From contig MKVT01000025.1 in NCBI GenBank assembly GCA_001898935.1, forward strand, positions 1-64,000: DNA of 64,000 nucleotides, read 5' to 3'. Shown piece after piece: positions 1-8,976 of this stretch; positions within the stretch are counted from its first letter, which is position 1; each line of letters opens with the position of its first letter. Origin of the DNA: Paludibacter sp. 47-17 (lineage in GTDB: Bacteria; Bacteroidota; Bacteroidia; Bacteroidales; Paludibacteraceae). The translations under genes were made by a program, and so were the position numbers. A model generated the notes under the pieces. The model worked only from the letters and a program-made list of their open reading frames with translations. It did not search any database and had not been told where the DNA came from.

Positions 1-72
1 TTCCGAACAGAGAAGTTAAGCCCGGTCACGTCGATGGTACTGCGTCACAGTGGGAGAGTAGATAGCCGCCGT
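1..72 (+). rRNA. rrf: 5S ribosomal RNA, 3' part
   Basis: The first 72 bases match the 3' two-thirds of a bacterial 5S rRNA: the loop region around GAACAGAGAAGTTAAGCCC, then the closing part GTGGGAGAGTAG and a GCCGCC end. The 5' part lies before the window, so this is the end of an rRNA operon read on the plus strand. A strong terminator follows directly. The exact 3' end is placed by comparison with the usual 5S end and may be off by a few bases. Confidence 0.93.
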
Positions 73-78
73 TTTTTG

Positions 79-117
79 AAAATCCCGATAAGCCCTGTTG
101 CTTGTCGGGATTTTTTT
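79..117 (+). terminator. rRNA operon terminator
   Basis: The inverted repeat AATCCCGA...TCGGGATT continues through AAGC/GCTT and is followed by a run of seven T. It begins about seven bases after the 5S 3' end, which is the expected place for the rRNA operon terminator. Confidence 0.9.
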
Positions 118-315
118 GTTATCTATATCCGTCCGGGCTAATGGCATGCAGCTATCGTCCAGCTGTTCGGAACAAACAACTGCTGAGACCGGACGGTTGT
201 GGAGTCGGATATTGGCGACTGTAAGCTGAATACTGAAGTTTCGGAGCCTGTGGATGTTAAATCCCGGACCATGTGCGGAGTACGTAGTAAGTTGGATGTA
301 CCGTTTTTCTATTTC
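118..315. other. intergenic stretch after rRNA operon
   Basis: I see no gene here. The only notable structure is an 8-bp inverted repeat, CCGTCCGG at 129-136 and CCGGACGG at 189-196. A short open frame from 199 runs into the end of the glycosyltransferase gene on the other strand and has no protein-like features. Confidence 0.5.
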
Positions 316-1524
316 TCAGATCTCATGCTTCGTATGCATAAAATCATTTCCAATCTTTTTCAGGTTCAGGCGGGCTTTAATCATTAAGAACAAAACATTG
401 GGAAGATGAATAAAGGCTTTCAGCAACATCCGTTTATTAAGGTAAGGCAGCGGGAAGGCGGCGATTCCGGTAAGCAGCAGGGCCATAAACAAGCCCAGCC
501 AACTCAATTGTACTCCTCTCATTGCCGCTGAAGGGAAGTGAACATAGAGAAATTGTGATGCTATGGCGCCCATCGTTATTATTCCTATGGTAATAATCTT
601 CGGAGGAATCATTAACTGATAGATTTTATTCATGTATTCGATATTGCCCAGTTGATGAATATTTTGAAGTGCCTTTTTCGATTCGGCATGTTGCAGGTCG
701 CGCTGGATAGCCATCCACCTTTTACGTTGCCGGTAAAAAGCATCCGACCGTTGCACTTTTTCGTCGTATACTATTGCCCGGTCGTCGTATCCGATTTTAA
801 TTCGTTGTTGCAACAGTCGCAATTCAAATTCCTTGTCTTCTCCTTTACTTTTCACATGTCCCACGAATTCCTCGTTGAAGAGCGCCACATCGCAAATAAA
901 GGCCGATCCGATGAGCGCCGACGAAAGCCCCACCACCCGATGTCCCCTGCGGAATATCGAATTATTAATTTCTTCGCTGATAGCATCCAGCACAGCATAG
1001 GGCGTATTCTGATTTTTGGCAGTACGGTGTCCCTGCACGATACGAAATCCTTTTTTAAGTTTCGTAGCAAGGATGTAGTCGACAAATCCATCGGCCATCA
1101 CATTGTCGATATCCAGGATAATCATTTCCTGGGTATGTTCGGGTATATAGTGCATGGCAAAGGTCAGTGCGGCCGCTTTTGTCCGTTCCTTATTGATGAT
1201 TTCCTCTACCCTTGCTCCCTGATTACGAAGCTGTTCGATCGTGGAGGCTTGCAGGCCATCGGCAATAACCAGCACATCGATTTCGGCCAGTTCGCTGTGA
1301 TGATTCAGTGCCACTCCGGCCGAATTGAGGATAACCGCATCTTCCTGATAGGCCGGAAATACGATGGTTACCGGCCGTTTGGAGTTGCCCGGTATCACCC
1401 GGATGTTTTTTTGCCGGAAAAACAAGGATGCGATGGCATAAAAAAGAAAATACAAAACCGGGATCGATATAACGATCAATAACCCGTAGTTGAGCACCAG
1501 CAATATTGTATATAGAATGTCCAT
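316..1524 (-). CDS. membrane glycosyltransferase, family 2 type
   Basis: This 402-residue protein has an N-terminal membrane segment (about residues 7-36), a GT-A-type catalytic domain and three hydrophobic segments near the C-terminus. A DxD-type nucleotide-sugar/metal motif (DIDN) and the processive-type QxxRW motif (QRKRW) are both visible. This architecture is typical of GT2 enzymes that make or extend surface polysaccharides from nucleotide sugars at the inner membrane. The donor and product cannot be told from the sequence. It is the last gene of a minus-strand group of three, 24 bases after the phosphoribosyltransferase-like gene. Confidence 0.85.
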   Translation of the reverse strand: MDILYTILLVLNYGLLIVISIPVLYFLFYAIASLFFRQKNIRVIPGNSKRPVTIVFPAYQEDAVILNSAGVALNHHSELAEIDVLVIADGLQASTIEQLRNQGARVEEIINKERTKAAALTFAMHYIPEHTQEMIILDIDNVMADGFVDYILATKLKKGFRIVQGHRTAKNQNTPYAVLDAISEEINNSIFRRGHRVVGLSSALIGSAFICDVALFNEEFVGHVKSKGEDKEFELRLLQQRIKIGYDDRAIVYDEKVQRSDAFYRQRKRWMAIQRDLQHAESKKALQNIHQLGNIEYMNKIYQLMIPPKIITIGIITMGAIASQFLYVHFPSAAMRGVQLSWLGLFMALLLTGIAAFPLPYLNKRMLLKAFIHLPNVLFLMIKARLNLKKIGNDFMHTKHEI

Positions 1525-1548
1525 TTCGATTTTACTTTTATGTGATGG

Positions 1549-2481
1549 TCAGGAACCTTTTAAACTACGACGTATGGTAAGCAGAAATTCACGTACGCCC
1601 GGAAAGTATTTCCCGCTTCGTATATTGTGCAAGATGGATTCCGAATCGGTAATCATCTGAAAATTTTCGGTACACAATACCGGTTTACCTGTCAGTTGAT
1701 TGATTTTTTGGGCCTGATAAAGCGAACTTTCAATGAAGAGGAAGTAATGCATCGATTTATACACGCTTGCTTTCAGTGCGGCGGGACTGTCGTAGGCCTT
1801 CTGGGGATCGGGTCCGGGGTTATACATTACCAACTGATGGTACCTGACGTTGTGTTTGTTGAGCCAGGCTTCGGTGTGGCTCCGGTATTTTTCGTGTCGC
1901 GAAGTTACTATTGTCCCGATTTTACAACCCGGGATGTAAAGCGGCGGAGCATTGTTTAAGAAATCGAGGTACAGCGGTCCGTCGTCGTCTTGTTCGAGCG
2001 ACGGATCTTCACAAAGTACCCCATCGATATCGAAGCAGGATTTTTCGAGCACCGAATGGTGAAACATATTCCATTGAAAGATCTGCGGTAATGCCAGTAC
2101 CTCGAAATAGATATCGACCAGTTTCAGTTTGGTGGGTACTATATATATGGTGCAGTAACGGATGTTGTAGCGCTTTCCGGCCTCGTGAAGCAAGGCCTGG
2201 GCTTTCGTTATGGCGTTGCCCGAAGCTACGCTGTCGTCGACCATAATAATATTTCTGTATCGATCGGGAGTAATGGCGATTTCCTGGTTGCCGGAGGTAT
2301 GCATACGGCCGGCTAAGAAGGAATGCATATCGGTATACGGCAAATGCAAGGCCTGCGCAATGAGGACAGCCGGCACCATCCCGCTTCGGGGAATGCCTAC
2401 AATAAGATCGGTATCGGCAGGGATATGGTCGATATTCGCCAGGATTGTACGGTTCAAATCAGCAATATTCCGATAATACAT
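1549..2481 (-). CDS. phosphoribosyltransferase-HAD two-domain protein
   Basis: The first half (about residues 1-150) is a type I phosphoribosyltransferase fold, with the PRPP-binding signature VDDSVASGNA and an upstream GIPRSG loop. The second half begins with DIDGVL, the nucleophile motif of a HAD-family phosphatase, and continues with a Ser/Thr motif (IVTSR). The two domains are in one 310-residue chain. The start is the ATG at 2481, because the longer frame opens with a TTG. It lies between two glycosyltransferase genes, so a role in making or attaching a phosphoribosyl or ribosyl group on a surface glycan is possible, but this is inference. A nucleotide-salvage role is the main alternative. 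Confidence 0.75.
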   Translation of the reverse strand: MYYRNIADLNRTILANIDHIPADTDLIVGIPRSGMVPAVLIAQALHLPYTDMHSFLAGRMHTSGNQEIAITPDRYRNIIMVDDSVASGNAITKAQALLHEAGKRYNIRYCTIYIVPTKLKLVDIYFEVLALPQIFQWNMFHHSVLEKSCFDIDGVLCEDPSLEQDDDGPLYLDFLNNAPPLYIPGCKIGTIVTSRHEKYRSHTEAWLNKHNVRYHQLVMYNPGPDPQKAYDSPAALKASVYKSMHYFLFIESSLYQAQKINQLTGKPVLCTENFQMITDSESILHNIRSGKYFPGVREFLLTIRRSLKGS

Positions 2482-2564
2482 AGAATTCAACAATTAAATG
2501 GTTGCATTGCCGGCAGTAGTGGGTGATGCCAATTGGAAAAAACGACTACTGCACGAGATCTTAT

Positions 2565-3773
2565 TCAGTCGCATTCCCGGGTGTTATGCAGGCCGGTGAG
2601 CCGAATCAGTGCTTGGCCGAATTCTTCAGTGCGTGCTTCCCAGGAATTTTTTTTTGCAAAGTTAATACGATCCGTCACTTTTGCAAGTGAATCGGAATTA
2701 ATTTCATGCTGTAGGAGTTTTAAAAACTCCTCCTCATTGGCCGCAGTACTCACCATGGTATCGAATTCGGGTAGCCCTGCAAAGTTGGTCATCACCAACG
2801 GTACGCCCACAGCCAGGTATTCGTTAATTTTAAGCGGATATATATTCTTATTCGCCTCGTTCCGAAGATAAGGAATCATACCAGCATCGTAAGAGGCTAA
2901 AAGTGCCGGCACCTTTGCCGAATCGACCGGCTCGAAAAACCGGACATTCGGATAACCCGACAGCCGGGTTTTGACAGCCTCGTTGAGCAAAGCCCCCGTG
3001 AATTCGAAATCCAACCCGGGAGAACGACGGATCACGAACTCAACCAGATCGATGTCGAAACGATGATCGAGACTGCCGATATACCCGATTTTTTTGCGCT
3101 CCCGCTGCACAATAGCCCTACGGGCGTGAGGAGCAAACAACTGGAAGTCGACCCCGTTTTTCACCGTCACACACCGGGGATTTAAACCGCTCTTTTCGCG
3201 GTACAGCTGATCGGAGGTGGTGATAACTCCATCCACCTTCCGGATATACTGCTCCTCGGTGGCAAAAATACGCTCGCCGTAAAACCACGATTCCACAGCA
3301 TCGTAACAGTAATATATATGAGCCTTTTCGTTGAGTTTGCCCAGCAAGGCATTCCCGTAGAAGGGATTAAACGCTGCGATCACGATGGGCCTTTCGAAGC
3401 CCAATGCGCGGGCAGCTTTACGTACCGAGCGCAGATAAACGGTGCTGTTGATGCGGAAAAGCCAATTGAAAAGTTTCTCGTTCTTCAAAAAATAAACCGG
3501 CAGGGTAGGAGGCACTACTAAATTAAAAACGTGGGTCGACGATGCCGTAGTAATACGTTGGAGGCGCTTGCCGAGTCCCAGCATACGTGCTACCTGGGCA
3601 CCCTGTTGCTTTTTCAGCAGGGTGGTCACAATATCTTTCCAGGTATGAGGATATTCAATAAACAATACCTGGTTGGATGCAGCCAGACGTTCCAGAAGCT
3701 GAACCGTCGATTTGGTATAGTATCCAAACCAGGTAGTACTCGAAATGCAAATAATCTGTTGGTCTTTCATCAT
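2565..3773 (-). CDS. GT-B glycosyltransferase
   Basis: The 402-residue protein looks like a GT-B glycosyltransferase of the GT4/GT1 type. A C-terminal Rossmann-like half contains IGYIGSLDHRFD and the sugar-nucleotide region around PLKINEYLAVGVPLV, where the conserved E-x7-E-like pattern of this group lies. There is no signal peptide or membrane segment, so it is probably cytoplasmic or peripheral to the membrane. It is the first gene of the minus-strand group, 83 bases upstream of the phosphoribosyltransferase-HAD gene. The start may be at 3773 or at the second Met at 3770. The sugar donor is not predictable. Confidence 0.82.
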   Translation of the reverse strand: MMKDQQIICISSTTWFGYYTKSTVQLLERLAASNQVLFIEYPHTWKDIVTTLLKKQQGAQVARMLGLGKRLQRITTASSTHVFNLVVPPTLPVYFLKNEKLFNWLFRINSTVYLRSVRKAARALGFERPIVIAAFNPFYGNALLGKLNEKAHIYYCYDAVESWFYGERIFATEEQYIRKVDGVITTSDQLYREKSGLNPRCVTVKNGVDFQLFAPHARRAIVQRERKKIGYIGSLDHRFDIDLVEFVIRRSPGLDFEFTGALLNEAVKTRLSGYPNVRFFEPVDSAKVPALLASYDAGMIPYLRNEANKNIYPLKINEYLAVGVPLVMTNFAGLPEFDTMVSTAANEEEFLKLLQHEINSDSLAKVTDRINFAKKNSWEARTEEFGQALIRLTGLHNTRECD

Positions 3774-3850
3774 ATCTATTCAGTTTGCTTATAGCCTGCC
3801 GGGTTATTTTGAAGTGCAATGCACAGTACCGTTAAAAATTGTAATTATAG

Positions 3851-3878
3851 TTGAATTATTAAACAATTTTTTGGTTTG
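3851..3878 (+). promoter_or_regulatory. promoter of the epimerase gene
   Basis: TTG at 3851-3853 and TTGGTTTG at 3871-3878, 17 bp apart, resemble the Bacteroidetes -33 and -7 boxes, with one mismatch to TAnnTTTG. Transcription would begin near 3885, before the ATG at 3935 and after the TTG codon at 3881. Confidence 0.4.
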
Positions 3879-3934
3879 TTTTGTTTAATTTTTCACCCCC
3901 TTGCAATCAGATAAACACAAATTCAATCTATTAT

Positions 3935-4957
3935 ATGCCTCAGGTATGCAAAGTATTACTTACCGGTGCTTCGGGAACCATTGGTAGGGAGTTGCTGTGT
4001 CGAATAGCCGGCCGGCCCGATCTTGAGATCTATGTAATGGATCAACATACGCTCGAAAATCGGTTGTTCTACCGGCGCTACCGAAAACAAATCAAGTTGA
4101 TATACGGCGATTTAGCGAAAGTGAATTCGGTTGCATCGCTTCCCGGCGACTTGAACGTGGTGATTCATCTGGCTGCAATCGTGGCTCCCAACGCCGATCG
4201 CCGGCCCGACCGGGTATACGACGTCAACGTTACCGGAACAAAGATACTTATTAATCAACTGGAAAAAAACTCTCCCCGGGCCTTTTTTCTGTATAGCTCC
4301 TGTATATCGGTGTATGGCGACCGGTTGGCGGAGCCCGTCATCCGGATCAGCGATCCGGTGAACCCCAGCACCAACGATATATATGCACAATCGAAAGTGA
4401 TGGCCGAATCGATCGTACGATCGTCGCAGCTCGATTGGTCGGTTTTCCGGATTACGGCCATCCTGAAACGGCATAAACTTTCGCGCCTGATGTTTCACAT
4501 ACCGCTCGATACGAAGATTGAAACCTGCTCGCCGGGAAATGCCGCCCAGGCATTTGTAAATTCCATCGATAAGCGGGAGAGTCTGAATCATCGCCTGTTT
4601 AACCTGGGAGGAGGCGAACAATGCCGCATCACGTACCGTGAGTTTCTGAACCGCGTATTCCAGATGGCAGGCCTGGGAGCACCCTCTTTTCCTCCGCGCG
4701 CGTTTGCTACTCGTAATTATCACTGCGGATTTTACGGCGACAGTAGCGAGCTCGACCGCATACTTCATTTTCGAAGCGACGATTTAAATGCCTGTATGGA
4801 GGAAATACAATTGCGCTTTAAACCTGCCAAACGAGTTGTTTATCAGTTGCTGAAGCATACGATTCATGCGAATTTGTTGCGCAGCTCGTCGCCCTACCGG
4901 GCTTATATAACAGCCAACCGCCGGCTGGTGGAATATTATTTCGGCGAAGATATGTAG
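3935..4957 (+). CDS. NAD-dependent epimerase/dehydratase (SDR family)
   Basis: This is a 340-residue extended short-chain dehydrogenase. It has the N-terminal Rossmann motif TGASGTIG, an acidic residue after beta-2, and the YxxxK catalytic pair (YAQSK) following SSCISVYGD. Such enzymes epimerise, dehydrate or reduce nucleotide sugars in the cytoplasm. The neighbouring glycosyltransferases suggest a nucleotide-sugar substrate, but the C-terminal half does not identify it. I chose the ATG at 3935 because the longer frame starts at a TTG that lies before the likely transcription start. A shared bidirectional terminator follows. Confidence 0.83.
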   Translation: MPQVCKVLLTGASGTIGRELLCRIAGRPDLEIYVMDQHTLENRLFYRRYRKQIKLIYGDLAKVNSVASLPGDLNVVIHLAAIVAPNADRRPDRVYDVNVTGTKILINQLEKNSPRAFFLYSSCISVYGDRLAEPVIRISDPVNPSTNDIYAQSKVMAESIVRSSQLDWSVFRITAILKRHKLSRLMFHIPLDTKIETCSPGNAAQAFVNSIDKRESLNHRLFNLGGGEQCRITYREFLNRVFQMAGLGAPSFPPRAFATRNYHCGFYGDSSELDRILHFRSDDLNACMEEIQLRFKPAKRVVYQLLKHTIHANLLRSSSPYRAYITANRRLVEYYFGEDM

Positions 4958-4960
4958 AAA

Positions 4961-5001
4961 AAAACGCCTCCCGGTTACGAAAACGAAGGGAAGCGTTTTT
5001 T
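4961..5001. terminator. bidirectional terminator
   Basis: AAAACGCCTCCC and GGGAAGCGTTTT form a 12-bp stem with one G-T pair, flanked by A and T runs so that it can work on both strands. It sits between two convergent units: the epimerase gene and the etf/acyl-CoA dehydrogenase operon. Confidence 0.88.
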
Positions 5002-5016
5002 TTCGTGCATCCGGGC

Positions 5017-6723
5017 TTACACCATCCGGTATTTGTCGATCTGTTCCACCTCGAAATGTTTGATGAAGGTGGCATGTTTACGCACTTCCACTTCGGCAAA
5101 TTTCAGATAAATTTCGGCCGACTTGGCAAACATAGCGTCGCGCGTGGCATCGATCAGGAGCAAATAACACATAATGATATGTCCGGCCATTTCCACCAAC
5201 CGGCGGGCCTGGAAGTCGATGTATTCGGGGTTTTTTGCATCAACGACACGGTTCACGGCATTTTCATACAAAGTGGTCATGCTTTCGAGCCTTTTTTTCA
5301 GTGAATTGAATTCGGGGCTGATGGGCTGTTCCTGGTAATGGCGGATTTGTTTGAGGTAGTTACCGGTAGTTACGTGGCGGATGGCAGCTACGGTTTGCAG
5401 CTGCGAGGTACCTTCGTAAATGGTAAGGATACGGGCATCGCGGTAGATACGTTCGCAGGCATAATCCTTCATGAATCCCGAACCTCCGTGCACCTGTACC
5501 GAATCGTAGGCATTCTGGTTGGCATATTCGCTGGCAAACATTTTTAGTACCGGCGTGAAAGCGTCGGCCAGTTTTTGATATTCCTTGTAGTCGGCCCTCT
5601 CTTCCGGCGTCAGCTTACGGGTAGCTTCGATGGCTTCGTAGGCTTTATAAACATCGACAAAACGGGTGGTTTCGTACAGCAACGCACGCGAAGCTTCGAG
5701 TTTGGCCTTGATGACCGACAACATTTCGTACACAGCCGGGAACTCGATAATGGCCTTGCCAAACTGCTTACGGTCGCGGGCATAGGCCAGCGCCTCGTCG
5801 TAGGCAGCCTGCGATACGCCCACCGATTGGGCGCCGACGCCCAGGCGGGCGCCGTTCATAAGCGACATCACGTATTTGATAAGTCCCATACGGCGGGTTC
5901 CTACCAGGCGGGCCGGTGTGTTGGTGAATACCAGTTCGCAGGTAGGCGAACCTTTAATCCCTAATTTATTTTCGATACGGCGAACCTTGATGGTATGGTC
6001 GAAGTTATTATCGGCCACGAAATACGACAAGCCGCGGGCATCGGCCGACCCTTCTTCCGAACGGGCCAGTACCAGCTTGATCTGCGCATCGCCGTTGGTG
6101 ATAAAACGTTTCACGCCATTGAGGTACCACACTCCATCGTGTTCATTGTAAGTTGCCTTCAGCATCACCGCCTGCAAATCGGAACCGGCATCGGGTTCGG
6201 TGAGGTCCATCGAACAGGTAGCACCTTCGCATACGCGCGGAAGGAATTCGCGTTTCGTATCTTCGTCGGCAAACTCGGCAATGGTTTCGGCACAATCCTG
6301 CAGTCCCCAGATATTGGCAAAGCCGGCATCGGCGCGCGAAACCAGTTCGCCGCTCATAATATAAGGAGTGAGCGGAAAGTTTAAACCTCCATAGGCGCGG
6401 GGCAACGACATGCCATACAGTCCGGCCTGCGTAAGTGCGTCGTGGTTTTCCTGGGTGCCGCGCGCGTATTTCACGCGGTTGTTGATTACCTGCGGACCTT
6501 CTTTATCGACACCCTCTGCATTCGGGGCAATAATATCGCCGGCAATTTCGCCCACGATTTCCAGCACCCGCTGATAATTATCGATGGCATCTTCAAAATC
6601 GACCGGAGCGAAGTCGTAGGTATCTTTTTCCGCGAAGTTTTGCTCCTTCAGCGTTACAATTTTCTGCATCAGCGGATGCGAAAGCTGAAACTTCAGCGCG
6701 GGATTATTCGAATAGTAGTTCAT
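5017..6723 (-). CDS. acyl-CoA dehydrogenase, long form
   Basis: This 568-residue flavoenzyme should oxidise an acyl-CoA at the alpha-beta bond and pass electrons to the ETF encoded just upstream. The N-terminal and middle domains contain the family signature CSMDLTEPDAGSD. The C-terminal four-helix domain has RDRKQFG and the IYEGTSQLQ motif, whose Glu is the usual catalytic base of this branch. It is longer than the about 380-residue standard enzymes because of an extra C-terminal helical region, as in the group of roughly 570-600 residue acyl-CoA dehydrogenases. It begins one base after etfA ends, so the three genes are cotranscribed. The chain length of the substrate is not predictable. Confidence 0.92.
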   Translation of the reverse strand: MNYYSNNPALKFQLSHPLMQKIVTLKEQNFAEKDTYDFAPVDFEDAIDNYQRVLEIVGEIAGDIIAPNAEGVDKEGPQVINNRVKYARGTQENHDALTQAGLYGMSLPRAYGGLNFPLTPYIMSGELVSRADAGFANIWGLQDCAETIAEFADEDTKREFLPRVCEGATCSMDLTEPDAGSDLQAVMLKATYNEHDGVWYLNGVKRFITNGDAQIKLVLARSEEGSADARGLSYFVADNNFDHTIKVRRIENKLGIKGSPTCELVFTNTPARLVGTRRMGLIKYVMSLMNGARLGVGAQSVGVSQAAYDEALAYARDRKQFGKAIIEFPAVYEMLSVIKAKLEASRALLYETTRFVDVYKAYEAIEATRKLTPEERADYKEYQKLADAFTPVLKMFASEYANQNAYDSVQVHGGSGFMKDYACERIYRDARILTIYEGTSQLQTVAAIRHVTTGNYLKQIRHYQEQPISPEFNSLKKRLESMTTLYENAVNRVVDAKNPEYIDFQARRLVEMAGHIIMCYLLLIDATRDAMFAKSAEIYLKFAEVEVRKHATFIKHFEVEQIDKYRMV

Positions 6724-6724
6724 C

Positions 6725-7744
6725 TTACTTGCTGTTTTTCTTGTAGTACTTAATCATTTTCGGGATCACCTCTTCTACCGTTCCGGTAATTACATAGTCG
6801 GCAATAGTGTTGATAGGGGCATGCGGATCGCTGTTGATGGAAATGATCATGGCGCTTTCCTGCATGCCGGCAATATGCTGGATTTGCCCCGACACACCAC
6901 AGGCAATATACAATTTCGGACGCACGGTTACGCCCGTCTGCCCGATCTGCCGTTCGTGTTCGGCAAAACCGGCGTCCACTGCGGCACGCGATGCGCCTAC
7001 TTCACCCCCCAGCACGTTGGCCAGGTCGTACAGCAATTTGAAGTTTTCGGCACTTCCCATCCCGTAGCCGCCGGTGATGATGATGTGCGAGTTTTTAAGA
7101 TTAACCTTCGATTTTTCCATGTGCCGTTCGATCACTTCAATAATGAAGTCCTCGTCTTTCACATATTTTGAAACTTCCAGCTTTTTTGTTTTTCCCTTGT
7201 ATTCCGGGTCGCGGATTTCTTTTTTCATTACTCCCTCGCGCACGGTGGCCATCTGCGGACGGCAGTCGGGATTCACGATGGTAGCTACGATATTTCCTCC
7301 GAACGCCGGACGGATCTGGTACAGCAGGTCGTTGTACACTTTACCGGCTTTTTTATCTTCGTACGAACCGATTTCCAGCGAAGTACAGTCGGCCGTCAGC
7401 CCGCTGAACAAAGCCGACGAAACGCGCGGACCGAGGTCGCGTCCAATCGAGGTCGCGCCCATGAGGGCGATTTGCGGTTTTTCTTCCCTGAAAAGAGTTA
7501 CCAGCAGCGCAGTATGGGGAAGGGTGGTGTAGGGCGAAAGTCGTTTATCGTCGGCCAGGTACAGCGTATCCACACCATAGGGAAAAACCTGGGCTCCGAT
7601 TTTATCGAGTTGGTAACCGGCAGCTACCGCCTCCAGTTTGCATTGCTGCTGATCGGCCAGCTGACGGCCTTTGGTAAGTAGTTCGAGACTCACATCGCCT
7701 ACGATGCCGTCTTCAATTTCCAAGTAGACAAAAATATTATTCAT
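6725..7744 (-). CDS. etfA: electron transfer flavoprotein, alpha subunit
   Basis: The 339-residue protein has the EtfA C-terminal FAD-binding domain, with RQIGQTG, a GVSGQIQH segment that contacts the flavin, and the closing SINSDPHAPI motif. EtfA holds the FAD that shuttles electrons from the acyl-CoA dehydrogenase to a quinone or other acceptor. It lies 5 bases after etfB and 1 base before the dehydrogenase gene. Whether this ETF confurcates or bifurcates electrons cannot be settled from these motifs. Confidence 0.95.
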   Translation of the reverse strand: MNNIFVYLEIEDGIVGDVSLELLTKGRQLADQQQCKLEAVAAGYQLDKIGAQVFPYGVDTLYLADDKRLSPYTTLPHTALLVTLFREEKPQIALMGATSIGRDLGPRVSSALFSGLTADCTSLEIGSYEDKKAGKVYNDLLYQIRPAFGGNIVATIVNPDCRPQMATVREGVMKKEIRDPEYKGKTKKLEVSKYVKDEDFIIEVIERHMEKSKVNLKNSHIIITGGYGMGSAENFKLLYDLANVLGGEVGASRAAVDAGFAEHERQIGQTGVTVRPKLYIACGVSGQIQHIAGMQESAMIISINSDPHAPINTIADYVITGTVEEVIPKMIKYYKKNSK

Positions 7745-7749
7745 GCTGA

Positions 7750-8613
7750 TTATCCGATAGTATGGTTAGCGATAAGTTCCTTTATTAACGCTTCGATTTC
7801 GGTGTCGGCACCGGTAAGCTGTTTGCTTTCCTTAGCGGTGAACACCACGTTTTCGATTTGTTTCACCTTGGTAGGCGACCCCGACAGTCCGAGCCATTGC
7901 GCCTCGTGTTCGATATCGGCAGCACCCCATTCGGGGATGGTAAAGGTGTGGTAATTACCGGTATAATCGGTCGACGAAGCCTGTTGCTCCGAAACCGACA
8001 TCGCATTTTTATACTTGAGCGTGAGTTTAGCATGGCGGGGGCGGCAGGGAGCAGCCGAGCCATTCACGGTGACCACCATGGGAAGTGGTCCTTTCACCAC
8101 CTCCACACCCCGTTCGAGCCGGCGGCGCACGGTAATGGTACCGTTGGAGAGATCGAGAATTTCTTCGGCATAGGTAATCTGCGGCAACCCCAGTTTCTCG
8201 GCCACCTGCGGACCCACCTGGGCGGTATCGCCGTCGATGGCCTGGCGACCGGAAATAATCAGATCGACTTTACCGATTTTGCGGATGGCGGCTGCCAGCG
8301 CGTAAGAAGTAGCGAGGGTATCGGAACCGGCGAATTCGCGGCCGCTCAGCAAAAAACCGCCGTCGGCGCCACGGTACATACTCTCACGGATAATCTCGGC
8401 AGCACGGGCGGGACCCATGGTAAGCACCTGAACGGTGGCATCGCCGATTTTTGATTTCAAACGAAGTGCCTGTTCGAGCGCGTTGAGATCTTCGGGGTTG
8501 TAGATGGCGGGCAAGGCGGCGCGGTTGACCGTACCGTCGGCTTTCATGGCATCTTTTCCCACATTACGCGTATCGGGCACTTGTTTTGCAAGCACAACAA
8601 TGTTAAAACTCAT
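7750..8613 (-). CDS. etfB: electron transfer flavoprotein, beta subunit
   Basis: The 287-residue protein is the EtfB partner. It starts with the typical VVLAKQVPDT segment and has the nucleotide-binding region around SGRQAIDGDTAQVGPQ followed by the GLPQITY stretch. It forms the EtfAB heterodimer that serves the acyl-CoA dehydrogenase encoded two genes downstream. It is the first gene of the operon and has a well-formed promoter about 80 bases upstream. Confidence 0.95.
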   Translation of the reverse strand: MSFNIVVLAKQVPDTRNVGKDAMKADGTVNRAALPAIYNPEDLNALEQALRLKSKIGDATVQVLTMGPARAAEIIRESMYRGADGGFLLSGREFAGSDTLATSYALAAAIRKIGKVDLIISGRQAIDGDTAQVGPQVAEKLGLPQITYAEEILDLSNGTITVRRRLERGVEVVKGPLPMVVTVNGSAAPCRPRHAKLTLKYKNAMSVSEQQASSTDYTGNYHTFTIPEWGAADIEHEAQWLGLSGSPTKVKQIENVVFTAKESKQLTGADTEIEALIKELIANHTIG

Positions 8614-8691
8614 TTTTTAGCGTATTATATTGGGTTAATATTCTGTTCGCATACAGAAATGGAAGCAGTCTTCCTGTTGGTGATTCAGCCA

Positions 8692-8721
8692 CAAAAATAC
8701 GTTTTTTTACAGATGTAGCAA
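8692..8721 (-). promoter_or_regulatory. etfB operon promoter
   Basis: On the minus strand TATTTTTG (8692-8699) matches the -7 consensus TAnnTTTG exactly. TTG (8719-8721) lies 19 bp upstream as the -33 box. The transcript would have a leader of about 70 bases. Confidence 0.75.
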
Positions 8722-8845
8722 TACGGGTTTTGCACTAAGTTGAAAAAAATGTGCAATATTTAAATCCGGTTGTTTTTTTAGCGAAACTGAGTACAAGTTT
8801 TCCGAAACGGACTCTTACCTGATACAGGCCCCTCTCCTGTGTGTA

Positions 8846-8976
8846 TAAAACAACAGCGCGGGACTTTTCACAAAGTCCCGCGCTGTTAATAGGTATTAGT
8901 TTTTTTAAGGTATAAAAAAGATTGTGTTGTTTAGTTAACGCTTGCAAAGAAAGCGGGATTTTTTCAATTAAACAAA
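8846..8976 (-). ncRNA. possible small RNA ending in a strong hairpin
   Basis: On the minus strand TTTCTTTG (8945-8952) with TTTG (8973-8976) 20 bp upstream resembles a Bacteroidetes promoter. About 50 bases after the predicted start comes a perfect 16-bp hairpin (8852-8887) with a TCAC/GTGA loop, followed by GTTTTAT. This would give an RNA of about 90 bases with no reading frame of note. It could instead be an attenuating leader upstream of etfB. The call rests on motif spacing only. Confidence 0.35.
8852..8887. terminator. perfect 16-bp hairpin
   Basis: AACAGCGCGGGACTTT at 8852-8867 pairs without mismatch with 8872-8887 around a four-base loop. Minus-strand readout gives GTTTTAT after the stem. 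Plus-strand readout gives a T run only about 12 bases later. The minus orientation is therefore the better terminator. Confidence 0.6.

Noticed and set aside
199-387. Short plus-strand open frame after the rRNA terminator
   Set aside because: It runs into the end of the glycosyltransferase gene, has no promoter box and no recognisable features.
652-1482. Plus-strand open frame of about 276 codons
   Set aside because: It is antisense to the glycosyltransferase gene, which has clear motifs; the frame has no protein signature.
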